Shown in pieces: positions 26,914 to 37,358 of a stretch of 64,000 bases of DNA. The position numbers and the translations under genes are program-made. Source of the stretch: CALRWV02 sp943371965 (GTDB lineage: Bacteria; Bacteroidota; JABWAT01); the NCBI GenBank assembly GCA_943371965.1, contig CALRWV020000009.1, positions 1 to 64,000 on the forward strand. Reading direction: 5' to 3'. Positions within the stretch are counted from its first letter, which is position 1, and the number at the start of each line of letters is the position of its first letter. The notes beneath the pieces were generated by a model. That model saw nothing but the letters and a program-made list of their open reading frames with translations, had not been told where the DNA came from and made no database searches.

Positions 26914-29568
26914 ATGAAATATGTTTATAGTTTAATAGCAATTCTGGCAATCAGTTCTTCACTGTTTGCGCAAACAAATTCAAATAAAGATCCGCTTGTA
27001 GCGTTTAGATTAACTGAACCGGTTACAATAGACGGGATTTTGGATGAAGCTGCATGGAAACGCTCGGGTTTTTCGGATTTCACTCAACGCGATCCGAATC
27101 AGGGCGCACCACCAACTCAAAAAACAGAGGTATGGATTTCCTATGATGACGACGCCATTTACATTGCTGCTTACATGCATGATACAAATCCCGATTCAAT
27201 TGTACAGATTCTTTCCCGCCGTGACAACATAACAAATGCAGACTGGTTTTCTGTTTATCTCGATCCTTACCATGATAAAAAAACAGGTTTCTTTTTTGCT
27301 GTTGGTGCATCAGGAACAATTGTGGATGGTATCCTTTACAATGATGACTGGAATGATACCAATTGGAACGGAATATGGGAAGGCAAATCACAGATTTTAG
27401 CGGAAGGGTGGAGTGTTGAAATGCGGATTCCATTTTCACAACTCCGTTTTCAGGATGCCAAAGAATATGTGATGGGAATAAATTTCGAACGTGATATTGC
27501 CCGAAACAATGAGCAGGATTATCTGGTTTATACACCAAGAAAAGAAAGCGGATTCACTTCACGGTTCCCTGATCTCACCGGAATTTCAAACATCAACACC
27601 AAACGGAAAATTGAAGTGCTGCCTTATGTTGCAAGTAAAGCAGAATATTTATCACATCAAAAAGGTGATCCTTACAATGATGGTTCATTGTATTCAACTG
27701 AAGTTGGTGCTGATATAAAAGTTGGGATCGGGAGCAATCTGACTTTGGATGCAACTGTTAATCCTGATTTTGGTCAGGTTGAAGTTGATCCTGCAGTTGT
27801 AAATCTGACAGATGTTGAAAGTTACTTTGATGAAAAGCGCCCTTTCTTTGTTGAGGGCTTCAACATATTTGATAATTTCGGTCGTGGCGGTTCAAACAGT
27901 TTCTGGAATTTCAACTTTCCATACATTGGTCATTTTTACACAAGAAGAATAGGTCGTGCACCACAAGGCGGATTACCGGATAACAACTTCAACTCGACAC
28001 CAATTGGAACCCGAATTTTGGGTGCAGGAAAATTGACAGGGAAAATCTTTGATGATTTTACTATTGGAACAGTTCATGCGGTTACAAATAAAGAAATTGG
28101 AAAATTCAAGTACAATGCTGATTCTGTTACAGTCCGCGACTCATCGGTCACCATTGAACCTTATACTTATTACGGTATTTTAAGGGGACAAAAAGATTTC
28201 AATGACGGAAGATCAGGTATCGGCTTCCTCTCAACTCTAACAACCAGGGAATTCGACCGTGATGAACTGAAAGATCAAATGAATTCTCTTTCCTCTTTTA
28301 ACGGAATTGACGGATACACTTTTCTTGATGATGATAAAATGTGGGTGCTCACAGGCTGGACTGGTTTCACCCATGTAAAGGGAAGCAGGAATCAGATCCA
28401 AAATCTGCAAACCAATTCAACTCATTATTTCCAGCGCCCCGACGCAAAGAATGTTTCAGTTGACACAAATGCAACTTCGCTTACCGGATTTGCCGCACGG
28501 ATTTATCTGAATAAGCAGAAGGGAAATATTTTTTCAAATACCGGATTTGGATTTATCAGTCCTGAATTTGAAATCAATGATGCAGGATTCAACACCAGAA
28601 CCAACGTTATCAATGCACACGAGGCAGTGGGTTATAAATGGACAGAACCAACAGAATACTACCGTTATGCCAACATAAGTTTATCGGGTGGTATGAGCAG
28701 CGATTATGATGGAAATGTTATCTGGGCCGGATTTTTCAGCAATGGATACATTCAGTTCAATAATTATTATGATTTCAATTTCAGTTTGGCATACAATCCG
28801 GAAACAAAAAACATAACAAGAACTCGAGGAGGACCCATAACATTGAATCCAACCAATGTGGAGGTCAGTATGGGAATTTCATCCGATTCACGTGAGCAAT
28901 TTGTTGCTGACGCCTCCTTCTCTGCCAACTCAGGAAAATCGGGTCGTGGATTATATATTGATGCAGGAGTTGACTGGAAACCATCTGATAATGTTTCTGT
29001 CAGAGTTGGTCCCAGTTACTCAAACTCTTTCGACAATGATATGTTTTTCTCAAAAATTTCTGAACCGGAAGCAATTTACACATTTGGAAACCGGTATCTG
29101 TTCAGCGAACTGAGTTACGAAGAATTCTCTGCCCGTATCAGACTGAACTGGACATTTACTCCTGAATTGAGCCTTGAAGTATTTATGCAACCTCTTCTTG
29201 CAAACGGATCTTATTCAAATTTCAAAGAATTAAAAAAAGCGAATTCATACGAGTTTGGGAAATATGGAAATGATGGTTCCACAATAATTCATCGGACAGA
29301 TTCAATCTTTGTAGATTTTGACGGATCCGGAGCAAACAAACCAATCAAGTTTAGAAATCCAAACTTCTCTACAAAATCAGTTATCGGGAACGCTGTAATG
29401 AGATGGGAGTTTTTACCAGGTTCAACTTTTTATTTTGTGTGGACACAATCAAGAAGCCATTATGGTGTTGATTCAGCTTTCAACTTAGGACAAGGAGTAA
29501 AAGATTTAATTCTTTCATCTCCTGAAAATGTTTTTATTGTTAAAATGAGTTACTGGCTGCCCATTTAA
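26914..29568 (+). CDS. DUF5916 outer-membrane protein with CBM9-like domain (paralogue 1)
   Basis: An 884-aa exported protein. The start ATG at 26914 follows a GGAG Shine-Dalgarno and gives a clean signal peptide ending SLFAQ. An N-terminal CBM9-like carbohydrate-binding fold (about 25-215) shows TIDGILDEAAWKRSG and DDDAIYIAAYMHD. The DUF5916 region follows with the hallmark VDPAVVNLTDVESYFDEKR and PFFVEG segments, then a predicted outer-membrane barrel ending SYWLPI. Function of the family is unknown; sugar binding or transport at the outer membrane is plausible. A close paralogue follows 264 bp downstream in the same orientation. Confidence 0.86.
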   Translation: MKYVYSLIAILAISSSLFAQTNSNKDPLVAFRLTEPVTIDGILDEAAWKRSGFSDFTQRDPNQGAPPTQKTEVWISYDDDAIYIAAYMHDTNPDSIVQILSRRDNITNADWFSVYLDPYHDKKTGFFFAVGASGTIVDGILYNDDWNDTNWNGIWEGKSQILAEGWSVEMRIPFSQLRFQDAKEYVMGINFERDIARNNEQDYLVYTPRKESGFTSRFPDLTGISNINTKRKIEVLPYVASKAEYLSHQKGDPYNDGSLYSTEVGADIKVGIGSNLTLDATVNPDFGQVEVDPAVVNLTDVESYFDEKRPFFVEGFNIFDNFGRGGSNSFWNFNFPYIGHFYTRRIGRAPQGGLPDNNFNSTPIGTRILGAGKLTGKIFDDFTIGTVHAVTNKEIGKFKYNADSVTVRDSSVTIEPYTYYGILRGQKDFNDGRSGIGFLSTLTTREFDRDELKDQMNSLSSFNGIDGYTFLDDDKMWVLTGWTGFTHVKGSRNQIQNLQTNSTHYFQRPDAKNVSVDTNATSLTGFAARIYLNKQKGNIFSNTGFGFISPEFEINDAGFNTRTNVINAHEAVGYKWTEPTEYYRYANISLSGGMSSDYDGNVIWAGFFSNGYIQFNNYYDFNFSLAYNPETKNITRTRGGPITLNPTNVEVSMGISSDSREQFVADASFSANSGKSGRGLYIDAGVDWKPSDNVSVRVGPSYSNSFDNDMFFSKISEPEAIYTFGNRYLFSELSYEEFSARIRLNWTFTPELSLEVFMQPLLANGSYSNFKELKKANSYEFGKYGNDGSTIIHRTDSIFVDFDGSGANKPIKFRNPNFSTKSVIGNAVMRWEFLPGSTFYFVWTQSRSHYGVDSAFNLGQGVKDLILSSPENVFIVKMSYWLPI

Positions 29569-29832
29569 TTTTAAGTTCAGCCTCCTCCAGAGATAAAATC
29601 CAGATCATTGTGCTGATCTTTCAGTGTGGTGATTTGGATTTTTTTATTCTTTCAATTCAGGAATCCAAAAAGGTTAAATTATCCCAATAAAAAATATCTG
29701 CTTGTGTTTCATTTTTAAACTGCCCATCTTTTCATTTTCTGCACTCATAAATTTCAGTTTCAAACACATTTTCTGTTTCGCAATCCATAATATCTAATGT
29801 GAAGTAGGCTTAATAATTTTCCTGGAGATTAG

Positions 29833-32502
29833 ATGAAATACTGTTATACGATTTTTTTTCTGCTGTTGGTTTCCTACACATTATCTGCTCAAAATGGCTC
29901 TCAACACCCACCTTTAACTGCAGTTAGAATTTCAGAGCCGATTATTATTGATGGATATTTGAATGAAGCAATCTGGAAAACTGAAGGATGCACCTCTTTT
30001 ACGCAGTCAAATCCTAATGAGGGCTCTGAGCCAACTCAAAAAACTGAATTATGGATTGTATATGACGATGATGCTATTTACTTCGGCGCTTACATGTATG
30101 ATACAAATCCTGACTCAATTGTAAAACTACTTTCAAGACGGGATGTCGGCAATTCTGATGATTGGGCCGGTATCGGAATTGATCCCTATCATGACAAAAA
30201 ATCGGGATACTATTTTGCCATAGCAGCTTCTGGAACAAAATCTGATGGAACTATTTATAATGATGAAGAACTTGATGGGAAATGGGATGGGATTTGGGAG
30301 GGAAAATCACAGATTGTGTCTGATGGTTGGACTCTGGAGATGAGAGTTCCTTTCTCACAAATGCGTTTTAAGGATGTTTCCGAAATTATCATGGGAATTA
30401 ATTTTGTCCGCGATATAGGCAGGAATAAAGAAGAAGATTTTCTAGTTTACACACCCAGAAATCAGAGCGGATTTGTATCCCGATTTCCTGATCTGTTGGG
30501 AATTAAAGGAATCAACACATCCCGAAAAATTGAAGTACTTCCTTATGTTTCAAGTAAAGCCGAATATTTAAAACACAAACAGAATGATCCTTACAATGAC
30601 GGATCGTTGTACTCTTCTGAAATAGGTGCTGATTTCAAAATGGGATTGGGAAGCAACCTGACTTTGGATGCTACCGTCAATCCTGATTTCGGTCAGGTTG
30701 AAGTTGATCCTGCGGTTGTAAACCTGACAGATGTTGAAAGTTTTTTTGAAGACAAGCGTCCGTTTTTTGTTGAGGGGTCAAGCATTTTTGATAATTTCGG
30801 ACGTGGTGGTGCAAACAATTTTTACAATTTTACTTTTCCGCAGATCAGCCAATTTTATTCAAGACGGATTGGTCGTGCACCTCAAGGAATTCTTCCAGAT
30901 GATAGGGTATTCAGTCAGTCCCCAATCGGAACCAGAATTCTTGGCGCCGGTAAACTGACAGGGAAAATCTTTGATGATGTTACCATAGGTACCGTTCATG
31001 CTTTTACGAACAAAGAAACAGGAAAATTCAAATATTACAATGGCAGCCATGAACTGCGTGATTCTTCTCTTACCATTGAACCTTACACTTATTACGGAAT
31101 ATTGAGGGCGCAAAAAGATTTCAACAGCGGATTTTCTTCCTTGGGATTTTTGTCCACAGTTACAGCAAGAAATTTTGATGGAACACATATTGAAAACAGG
31201 CTGAATAAATTTTCAACTTTCAATGGAATTGACGGCTATACTTTTTTTGATGATGAAAGAATCTGGATTCTAACAGGTTGGGCAGGTTTCACCCATGTTC
31301 AGGGCACTCAAAAAAGAATAACCAGACTACAATCCAACTCAGTACATTATTTTCAGCGACCGGATGCAGAAAATATTTCAGTTGATACCAATGCAACTTC
31401 TCTTACCGGTTATGCAGGAAGATTTTATCTGAACAAACAAAAAGGAAATGTTATTGTAAATTCATCAATCGGGTTCATCAACCCTTCTTTTGAAATCAAT
31501 GATGTTGGATACAATCCAAGAACAAATATGGTCAACCTTCAGCAGGTTATTGGATACAAATGGAACGAGCCAACAAACTGGTACAGAAAAATCACTTTAA
31601 CCTTGGCAGGAAATACTAGTTTTGATTATGATGGAAACAATACATGGATCGGCATTAGACACAGCGGTTCCATTCTTTTCAATAATTACTACGGATTTAA
31701 TTATTCGGGAGCAATCAACCCTGAAACAAAAAATATAACAGCTACCCGTGGTGGACCTATGATATTGAATCCTTTCAGATACAGTTTTTCATTTGGTGGA
31801 GAAACTGATTCACGTGAAAAATTTGTTGCTGATTTTTCGTATTCTTATTCAAACAGCAAATCGGACAATTTTAATTTTTTTGAGTTTGGTGTTGACTGGA
31901 AACCCGCTGAAAACATTTCACTTCGTGTTTCTCCGGGTTACCTCAACAGTTTTGAAAACTCCAATTTTAATGAAGATAAATTCATGTCAATTTCAGATGC
32001 CGGTAAAACCCTAACATTCGGGAAACGATATATTTTCAGCGAACTGAAATATGAAGAATTTTCAGCCAGTTTAAGAATGAACTGGACTTTCACTCCTGAA
32101 CTGAGTCTTGAAGTCTTTATTCAACCTTTGTTGGCAAACGGAAAATACTCCAACATCAAGGAACTTCAAAAAGCAAATTCATATGACTTTGTAAAATACG
32201 GTACTGATGGTTCAACCGTGACTTATTATTCAGATTCAATTCTTGTTGATTTTGATGGGTTGGGAATCGAGAAACCGGTTAAATTTGGCAATCCGAATTT
32301 CTCAACAAAATCGGTTATTGGTAATGCAGTTTTCAGGTGGGAATATTTACCGGGTTCTACTCTATTTTTTGTTTGGACACAATCAAGAAGACACGAAGGT
32401 ACAGATGGTGCATTTGATTTCAACGAAGGCGTGAAAGATCTTATTCTTTCACAGCCTGAAAATGTATTTATAATCAAACTCAGTTATTGGTTGCCGATAT
32501 AA
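29833..32502 (+). CDS. DUF5916 outer-membrane protein with CBM9-like domain (paralogue 2)
   Basis: An 889-aa paralogue of the preceding gene with the same layout: signal peptide (ending TLSAQ), CBM9-like domain (IIIDGYLNEAIWKTEG), DUF5916 core (VNLTDVESFFEDKRPFFVEG) and a barrel ending SYWLPI. Long stretches are nearly identical in sequence, so this is a tandem duplication that has since diverged, most strongly in the barrel. A GGAG Shine-Dalgarno precedes the ATG. The two may bind different ligands. A terminator hairpin follows at 32514-32548. Confidence 0.86.
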   Translation: MKYCYTIFFLLLVSYTLSAQNGSQHPPLTAVRISEPIIIDGYLNEAIWKTEGCTSFTQSNPNEGSEPTQKTELWIVYDDDAIYFGAYMYDTNPDSIVKLLSRRDVGNSDDWAGIGIDPYHDKKSGYYFAIAASGTKSDGTIYNDEELDGKWDGIWEGKSQIVSDGWTLEMRVPFSQMRFKDVSEIIMGINFVRDIGRNKEEDFLVYTPRNQSGFVSRFPDLLGIKGINTSRKIEVLPYVSSKAEYLKHKQNDPYNDGSLYSSEIGADFKMGLGSNLTLDATVNPDFGQVEVDPAVVNLTDVESFFEDKRPFFVEGSSIFDNFGRGGANNFYNFTFPQISQFYSRRIGRAPQGILPDDRVFSQSPIGTRILGAGKLTGKIFDDVTIGTVHAFTNKETGKFKYYNGSHELRDSSLTIEPYTYYGILRAQKDFNSGFSSLGFLSTVTARNFDGTHIENRLNKFSTFNGIDGYTFFDDERIWILTGWAGFTHVQGTQKRITRLQSNSVHYFQRPDAENISVDTNATSLTGYAGRFYLNKQKGNVIVNSSIGFINPSFEINDVGYNPRTNMVNLQQVIGYKWNEPTNWYRKITLTLAGNTSFDYDGNNTWIGIRHSGSILFNNYYGFNYSGAINPETKNITATRGGPMILNPFRYSFSFGGETDSREKFVADFSYSYSNSKSDNFNFFEFGVDWKPAENISLRVSPGYLNSFENSNFNEDKFMSISDAGKTLTFGKRYIFSELKYEEFSASLRMNWTFTPELSLEVFIQPLLANGKYSNIKELQKANSYDFVKYGTDGSTVTYYSDSILVDFDGLGIEKPVKFGNPNFSTKSVIGNAVFRWEYLPGSTLFFVWTQSRRHEGTDGAFDFNEGVKDLILSQPENVFIIKLSYWLPI

Positions 32503-32513
32503 AAATTACAGAT

Positions 32514-32548
32514 TAATGGTCGTTCCCTTAATACTGAAACGACCATTA
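32514..32548. terminator. bidirectional hairpin terminator
   Basis: An 11-bp perfect stem (32514-32524 with 32538-32548) with a 13-nt loop lies between the convergent DUF5916 and M1 peptidase genes. Confidence 0.75.
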
Positions 32549-32553
32549 TCATT

Positions 32554-35490
32554 TTACTCAATAATATCCGTTAATGCTTTTACGACATCAACTTCCAAAT
32601 AGAAACGGAATGCAAAATTGTTCTCACTGCCAGATGGTTTTGAAACCCAAAGCGGAAGATGAATTTGCATGAATGCAATTTTGTAGGATAATCCTGCATC
32701 AAAATACCAGGAAGAAGCCGCAGCTTTTCCAAAATCATTTCCCAAACTTCCGGCGTCAGTAAAAATTGAAACCGGTAATAATTCTGTTGTTAGGGTCAAA
32801 CGTGTACTGAGTCCGGCTTTTCCAACCAAAACGGTATCACTGTTTGCTGCATAACCAAAAAGTCCCAATCCCTTACCTGTTCCTAATTTATTTAAGAATG
32901 AAAAGTTTCCGTGTCTGGAAAGAAACATTGAATTTCTTCTTGGATCTAAAGAACCACCAAGAAAATAACCTTCCTGAATCGGCACAGAGCCATCCGCCTG
33001 TCCTGCATAAATACGCGACTCAATAAAATTCTTCGAATTGAATTTGTAACGGTTGTTCAATTCCGCTTCTATTTTGGTAAAATCAAATTGCCCGTCTAAA
33101 ATTTTTATTCCTTTTGAAATTCCAATAGTCATAGTGTATCTGTAATCACGTTTCGAATATTGGGAAAGCAAGTTGAAATCAATTGTTGAGTATTCAGCGT
33201 TCTGATAGAGGTTTTTATTCATGTAAGCCATGTCATAATTTTTGTAATGACCAAACCCGATCTCACCTGATGCAAAATAATTTAAGCCGTTGTCATATTT
33301 TGATCTGAAATAAAGCTCCTGTTTGGCAAAACCTTCCTGATCATAGAGGTTCCATCCGAAATCCGAAAAATTCAGAACCAGTTTTGGAATTCGGTATCTG
33401 AAGTGGTTGCGGTATCCAACCGACTTTGAATTTGGAGAATAATAAAAAGTTGTGAAAAGAAATTCAGGTCCGGTCAGTGGCTCACCTGCCCAAAAACCAG
33501 CACCCAACTGAAATTTATCTTTCAACCCTTCATAACTGACAACAGGAAAAATATTGACATCATACCTGTTTAAAGTTGGAATTGACAACAATGGATGAAA
33601 TGCATAATTCAATGTATTGGAGTTGTTTTTATAATTCAGTTCAAGAATATCCTGATTTTCATTTACTTCAACTTTTTTAACAGGCGAAACATGTGTGAAT
33701 GTAACTTCATCAGATTTTCTTGGATCCCATCTAGCATCCAATTTTTCACCGGCTTCTGTTGTGAGATATACCGGTGCTGGCATCAGCATTTTACCTTTGT
33801 TTTTGATTTTGACAATTGTCTTAAATTGATCCACCGATTTTGAAGTTGTCACATCATCTACAACAAAATCATTGTACTTGGTTGTCTTCATCCACTGATC
33901 GAAAAACCAGGTTAAATCTTCACCCGAAACTTCAGAAGCAAGTGAATAAAAATCCTCCGGATAGGGATGTTTGAATTTCCATCTTTCAAAATAGGTTTGA
34001 ATCAGCTTATCATATTTCTGTTCACCCATATACCACTGCAAAGCTGACAAGGTCATGGCTGTTTTGTGGTAAACAATTGCCATATTTCCATCCATATCAT
34101 ATTCAGGAGCAGAAAGATTATTTGGTTTATCAATTCCTTTCCACATGATTACATGAAGTCCGGTTAAGAAAAATTCCCTTTCACCTAACGGACGTAAAAA
34201 AGAACCAATGCCAGAAATTTTGTCCGGTTCGTTGATGAAACTTTTATCACGACCGTATTTGGCATCCATGGTTTTCATTTCGTAAAAGGAATTCATTCCT
34301 TCATCCATCCACGCATTGGCACGTTCATTTGAACCCAGCATCCCCTGAAACCAATTGTGCCCAACTTCATGTGTAATGACCATATCCAATAGCAGGAGTC
34401 CATCCGGATTTCCCGAACTGATAACAGTAATCATTGGATATTCCATTCCACCACCTGCATCCAAGGCACCGTCAACAACTGAAGCTTTCGGGTGCGGATA
34501 TTTCCCAACATATTTTCCGTAGTATTCAATGGTCTCCTGCGCATATTTTGCTGCGTGTTTCCACTCATCCAGATTTGAAGGCTGGATTAAAACATAACTG
34601 ACAACCCCATCGCTGTTTGTCATTTTTTGAACAGATGCGTCCTTACTGCAGAACATGGCAAAATCCTGAACATTCTCTGCGTGGAAACTCACTGTCTTTT
34701 TGGAAAACAAATCCAGTTTTGCATTTCTTGTTTCCGGAAGATTTTTTCTGTACGAAGTTCTTGCACTGTCACTTAATGAATAATAAGTTGTCAGGTCATT
34801 TGCCAATGAATCCATAAAAGCCTGTTCTTCGGGTGAATCTTTAAGCAATCCTGTTGCATCCATTACATAATTTCTCGGAAGCGTAAATGTCACATCAAAA
34901 GTACCAAACTCACCATAAAATTCACCCTGATCCAAATAAGAGTCAGGATGCCATCCATATTTGTCATATACAACAACTTTCGGATACCATTGCGTAATTG
35001 CAAAACCTGTTGTTTCATATCCGATTCTTGAAAAAACTTTTGGCAGTTTCACTTCGAATGGGATTTCGAGTGAAATGCTTTCACCGGGGTTCAATGGTTT
35101 TTCCAGATAAACTTTTACTTCATCAATCGCATCTTCCTTCAATTCCTGTTTCAGAATTTTTCCGTTTGATTTGAATTCAGCAGTCATCCAGCCTTTTTCT
35201 TCGGGTTTACTTTCTGCAAAATCCCAACGGCGTTCCCTGACCATTTGTTTGGCATAAGGTGTTGTTTGATCTTTGAATGCATTCGGGTAAAGGTGAAACC
35301 AGACATAATCCAGTTTGTCATACGAATTATTTTTATAGGTGAAATTCTGGACACCTTTCAGCATTTTGGTTTCAGTATTCAGATCAACATTTATTTTATA
35401 TGCAACATCCTGCTGAAAATAGGTTTGATTCTGTGCACCGAGAAAAACAGGCACAAAAAATAAAAGTATAAACAGGTTCCTTGTTTTCAT
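32554..35490 (-). CDS. exported M1 family metallopeptidase
   Basis: A 978-aa gluzincin aminopeptidase-like protein. The ATG at 35490 follows AAGGAAG and opens a signal peptide ending FLGAQ. An upstream in-frame ATG at 35628 is rejected because it overlaps the next gene and lacks a leader. The N-terminal saddle domain is followed by the catalytic domain with GGGMEYP in place of GAMEN (346-352) and HEVGH (374-378) plus Glu397, the exact HEXXH-X18-E spacing of M1. The C-terminal about 330 residues look like an outer-membrane barrel or beta module. It is last in the run DUF6249-DUF4097-DUF4097-M1 and may be under ECF control. Confidence 0.88.
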   Translation of the reverse strand: MKTRNLFILLFFVPVFLGAQNQTYFQQDVAYKINVDLNTETKMLKGVQNFTYKNNSYDKLDYVWFHLYPNAFKDQTTPYAKQMVRERRWDFAESKPEEKGWMTAEFKSNGKILKQELKEDAIDEVKVYLEKPLNPGESISLEIPFEVKLPKVFSRIGYETTGFAITQWYPKVVVYDKYGWHPDSYLDQGEFYGEFGTFDVTFTLPRNYVMDATGLLKDSPEEQAFMDSLANDLTTYYSLSDSARTSYRKNLPETRNAKLDLFSKKTVSFHAENVQDFAMFCSKDASVQKMTNSDGVVSYVLIQPSNLDEWKHAAKYAQETIEYYGKYVGKYPHPKASVVDGALDAGGGMEYPMITVISSGNPDGLLLLDMVITHEVGHNWFQGMLGSNERANAWMDEGMNSFYEMKTMDAKYGRDKSFINEPDKISGIGSFLRPLGEREFFLTGLHVIMWKGIDKPNNLSAPEYDMDGNMAIVYHKTAMTLSALQWYMGEQKYDKLIQTYFERWKFKHPYPEDFYSLASEVSGEDLTWFFDQWMKTTKYNDFVVDDVTTSKSVDQFKTIVKIKNKGKMLMPAPVYLTTEAGEKLDARWDPRKSDEVTFTHVSPVKKVEVNENQDILELNYKNNSNTLNYAFHPLLSIPTLNRYDVNIFPVVSYEGLKDKFQLGAGFWAGEPLTGPEFLFTTFYYSPNSKSVGYRNHFRYRIPKLVLNFSDFGWNLYDQEGFAKQELYFRSKYDNGLNYFASGEIGFGHYKNYDMAYMNKNLYQNAEYSTIDFNLLSQYSKRDYRYTMTIGISKGIKILDGQFDFTKIEAELNNRYKFNSKNFIESRIYAGQADGSVPIQEGYFLGGSLDPRRNSMFLSRHGNFSFLNKLGTGKGLGLFGYAANSDTVLVGKAGLSTRLTLTTELLPVSIFTDAGSLGNDFGKAAASSWYFDAGLSYKIAFMQIHLPLWVSKPSGSENNFAFRFYLEVDVVKALTDIIE

Positions 35491-35521
35491 GAACGGTTTC
35501 TTCCTTTTGTTGTTTTGGTTT

Positions 35522-36193
35522 TTAATTGAATTGAATTGCGATTGTTCCGCGGTCGTTAATAATGGAATAGATACTCTCGCCGGTTCCCAAATATTTGACG
35601 AATTTATTTTTTGTATCTTCTGTTCCAAGATCTCTCAGATTTTCTGTTGCTGCTTTAACAAAAGAAATCCTATCAGATGAAGAACTGAATGCTGAAAAAT
35701 ATTTGATTGTTTTTGATTCAGCAGAAATTGCGATTTCGCAATTTTCAGATTCAATTACAACTCCTTTATAATTTCCATCAACAGTTATTTTGCCGCTTTC
35801 CTTTTTGATGACAACAACTACATGCGATGGAATGTAAATTATATTTTTTATAAATTCCTTCGGTGCACTCCCAACCATAAATTTCAGATCGGATTTTTCC
35901 CTTTGGGCCGGAAACAGTTTCAGTTCAGCAGCACTGTCTGCAGATAAAATGGAGTATCCGGTTAAATAGGTTTTGTAAAACTGTAGTCCCCAACCGCTTC
36001 TTTCTTTCAGAACAGATTCTGTTTTTATTACAATATTGCTGTCAGATGATTGTCTGATTTCGACATCACCTTCGAGCTGATCAAGAACGATTGTTTTTTT
36101 GTTGGTCATATCAACTGTTTGTTCGGTCGATTGAAAAAATGAATTGCCAGAATTCAAATTCAGCATTCCGATCAGAGCTATTAAGATTGTCAT
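35522..36193 (-). CDS. exported DUF4097-like beta protein (paralogue 2)
   Basis: A 223-aa exported protein with a short hydrophobic N-terminus. The body is made of short repeated beta strands (KKTIVLDQLEGDVEIRQSSD, then VVVIKKESGKITVDGNYKG), the pattern of DUF4097/putative adhesin right-handed beta repeats. It resembles the adjacent upstream gene in sequence and layout (9 bp gap), so the two are a tandem pair. DUF4097 proteins often sit with ECF sigma/anti-sigma genes and DUF6249 membrane proteins, as here. Biochemical role unknown. Confidence 0.68.
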   Translation of the reverse strand: MTILIALIGMLNLNSGNSFFQSTEQTVDMTNKKTIVLDQLEGDVEIRQSSDSNIVIKTESVLKERSGWGLQFYKTYLTGYSILSADSAAELKLFPAQREKSDLKFMVGSAPKEFIKNIIYIPSHVVVVIKKESGKITVDGNYKGVVIESENCEIAISAESKTIKYFSAFSSSSDRISFVKAATENLRDLGTEDTKNKFVKYLGTGESIYSIINDRGTIAIQFN

Positions 36194-36202
36194 TATTCTT
36201 CC

Positions 36203-36832
36203 TTAAAATAAAATCAGATTTATATCACCGTTGTTGCTTGTTGCAGAACAAATCGATAAGCCAACAGAAAGGTTATGATAAAATTGCTCTTTTTTTCTGT
36301 CGCCGTTGACATCAATATTTCCGTTTCGTGAAAACAATTCAACCAATTGAAAATCTGATTTGTCAATTTTCAGCTTTGTCTTTCCGTTTCTGTTGCTGAC
36401 ATCAAGCAGAACATATTTTCCTGAAACATCAATATCAGTATCATTTGATTTTATAATGACGATTGTATTTTCCGGAATTTCAAGTTCGTTTTTTGTTATT
36501 CCATCATCTGAAAACTGAAAGGTAATAAAAGTACTTTCTTCAGGTTTTTCCGGTTTGAATGTAATTGTATTTCCCGTTTTATGATATCCGACATCATAAG
36601 TTACCGGCATTATTGCAATTCCAATTCCTCCCGAATGCGGATGGAAAGTTGTTTTCAGATGAATCTGATTATCAGACGAATTTTTCAGATAAATTTCACC
36701 CTGCAATCCATCAAGAACGATGATATCTTTTTCTGAAACAGAAACCGATTGTTCTTTCACAACCGGCTTCTGAGCAATCAATGGAACTGAAATCAGAATG
36801 AAGAAAAGAGTGCTGAAAATTTTAGTTTTCAT
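36203..36832 (-). CDS. exported DUF4097-like beta protein (paralogue 1)
   Basis: A 209-aa protein with a signal peptide (1-20, ending PLIAQ). The first strand, KDIIVLDGLQGEIYLKNSSD, matches the equivalent strand of the next gene. Later strands (IVIIKSNDTDIDVSGKYV, FSRNGNIDVNGD) show the DUF4097-like solenoid pattern. Its start overlaps the end of the DUF6249 gene by 11 bp, so it is translated from the same mRNA, which starts at the ECF-type promoter at 37228-37258. Likely an envelope protein induced by the sigma factor encoded across the divergent promoter. Confidence 0.68.
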   Translation of the reverse strand: MKTKIFSTLFFILISVPLIAQKPVVKEQSVSVSEKDIIVLDGLQGEIYLKNSSDNQIHLKTTFHPHSGGIGIAIMPVTYDVGYHKTGNTITFKPEKPEESTFITFQFSDDGITKNELEIPENTIVIIKSNDTDIDVSGKYVLLDVSNRNGKTKLKIDKSDFQLVELFSRNGNIDVNGDRKKEQFYHNLSVGLSICSATSNNGDINLILF

Positions 36833-37187
36833 GTTTGTTCACTTCATTTTTTGCAATAACATGATAGATAACAAGGGAAACGCCCGAAAGAAGGAAAATC
36901 AGTCCGGAAGTAACAAAACCCTGCTGTTCATCATTTTCGAAGAATAGTCCCGCAAAAATTGCGATTCCGAAAGACATCAAGACCATTCCCCATTTCAATG
37001 AACTGAATGGGTTTGCTTTTGGAAGTATCTCTTGGTTAAGAAGAAATACTTTCAACTCTTCAATTCCCAAACCGCGGTTCATCAATTCTTTTTTTAGTTT
37101 GTTGTCTGAAATAATTTTTACCATCCAAACAATGGAGAAAAACATTGCAGGAACAACTATTGCTGGTACAAGCGCATCTAACATCAT
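36822..37187 (-). CDS. DUF6249-type inner-membrane protein
   Basis: A 121-aa protein with one N-terminal and two C-terminal hydrophobic segments (about 5-25, 63-82 and 90-110) flanking a short basic loop with RGLGIEELKVFLL, the layout of DUF6249. It is first in the minus-strand run and starts about 40 bp after a TGCAACC-N17-GTCATAT promoter that mirrors the one for the divergent sigma gene. Membrane proteins of this family commonly accompany ECF sigma and DUF4097 genes. The function is not known. Confidence 0.75.
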   Translation of the reverse strand: MMLDALVPAIVVPAMFFSIVWMVKIISDNKLKKELMNRGLGIEELKVFLLNQEILPKANPFSSLKWGMVLMSFGIAIFAGLFFENDEQQGFVTSGLIFLLSGVSLVIYHVIAKNEVNKHEN

Positions 37188-37227
37188 TTTTTTACCCTTT
37201 CTAGTGAGTTATTATTGTTTCTACCGG

Positions 37228-37258
37228 ATATGACAATTGCCAGATCAAAAAGGTTGCA
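37228..37258 (-). promoter_or_regulatory. ECF-type promoter of the DUF6249-DUF4097 operon
   Basis: On the minus strand, TGCAACC (37258-37252), a 17-nt spacer beginning TTTTT, then GTCATAT (37234-37228). The same -35 and -10 elements with the same 17-nt spacing occur on the plus strand upstream of the ECF sigma gene. The -35 TGCAACC and -10 GTC are of the kind used by ECF sigma factors. The predicted start lies about 35-40 nt before the DUF6249 ATG. Confidence 0.75.
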
Positions 37259-37358
37259 GGTTGTTGCAAGACCACAGACGACGGACAACAGACCACAGAT
37301 TTTTTCCTCCCTGTTCCTTGTTCCTTACTTCTTGTTCCTCGCAATGATTTCCCATCAC

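Noticed and set aside
29569..29832. Small gene or riboswitch between the DUF5916 paralogues
   Set aside because: Only short A+T-rich sequence with weak inverted repeats and no conserved motif or supported frame.
35491..35628. In-frame extension of the M1 peptidase
   Set aside because: Overlaps the DUF4097-like gene and adds no leader; the signal peptide begins at 35490.
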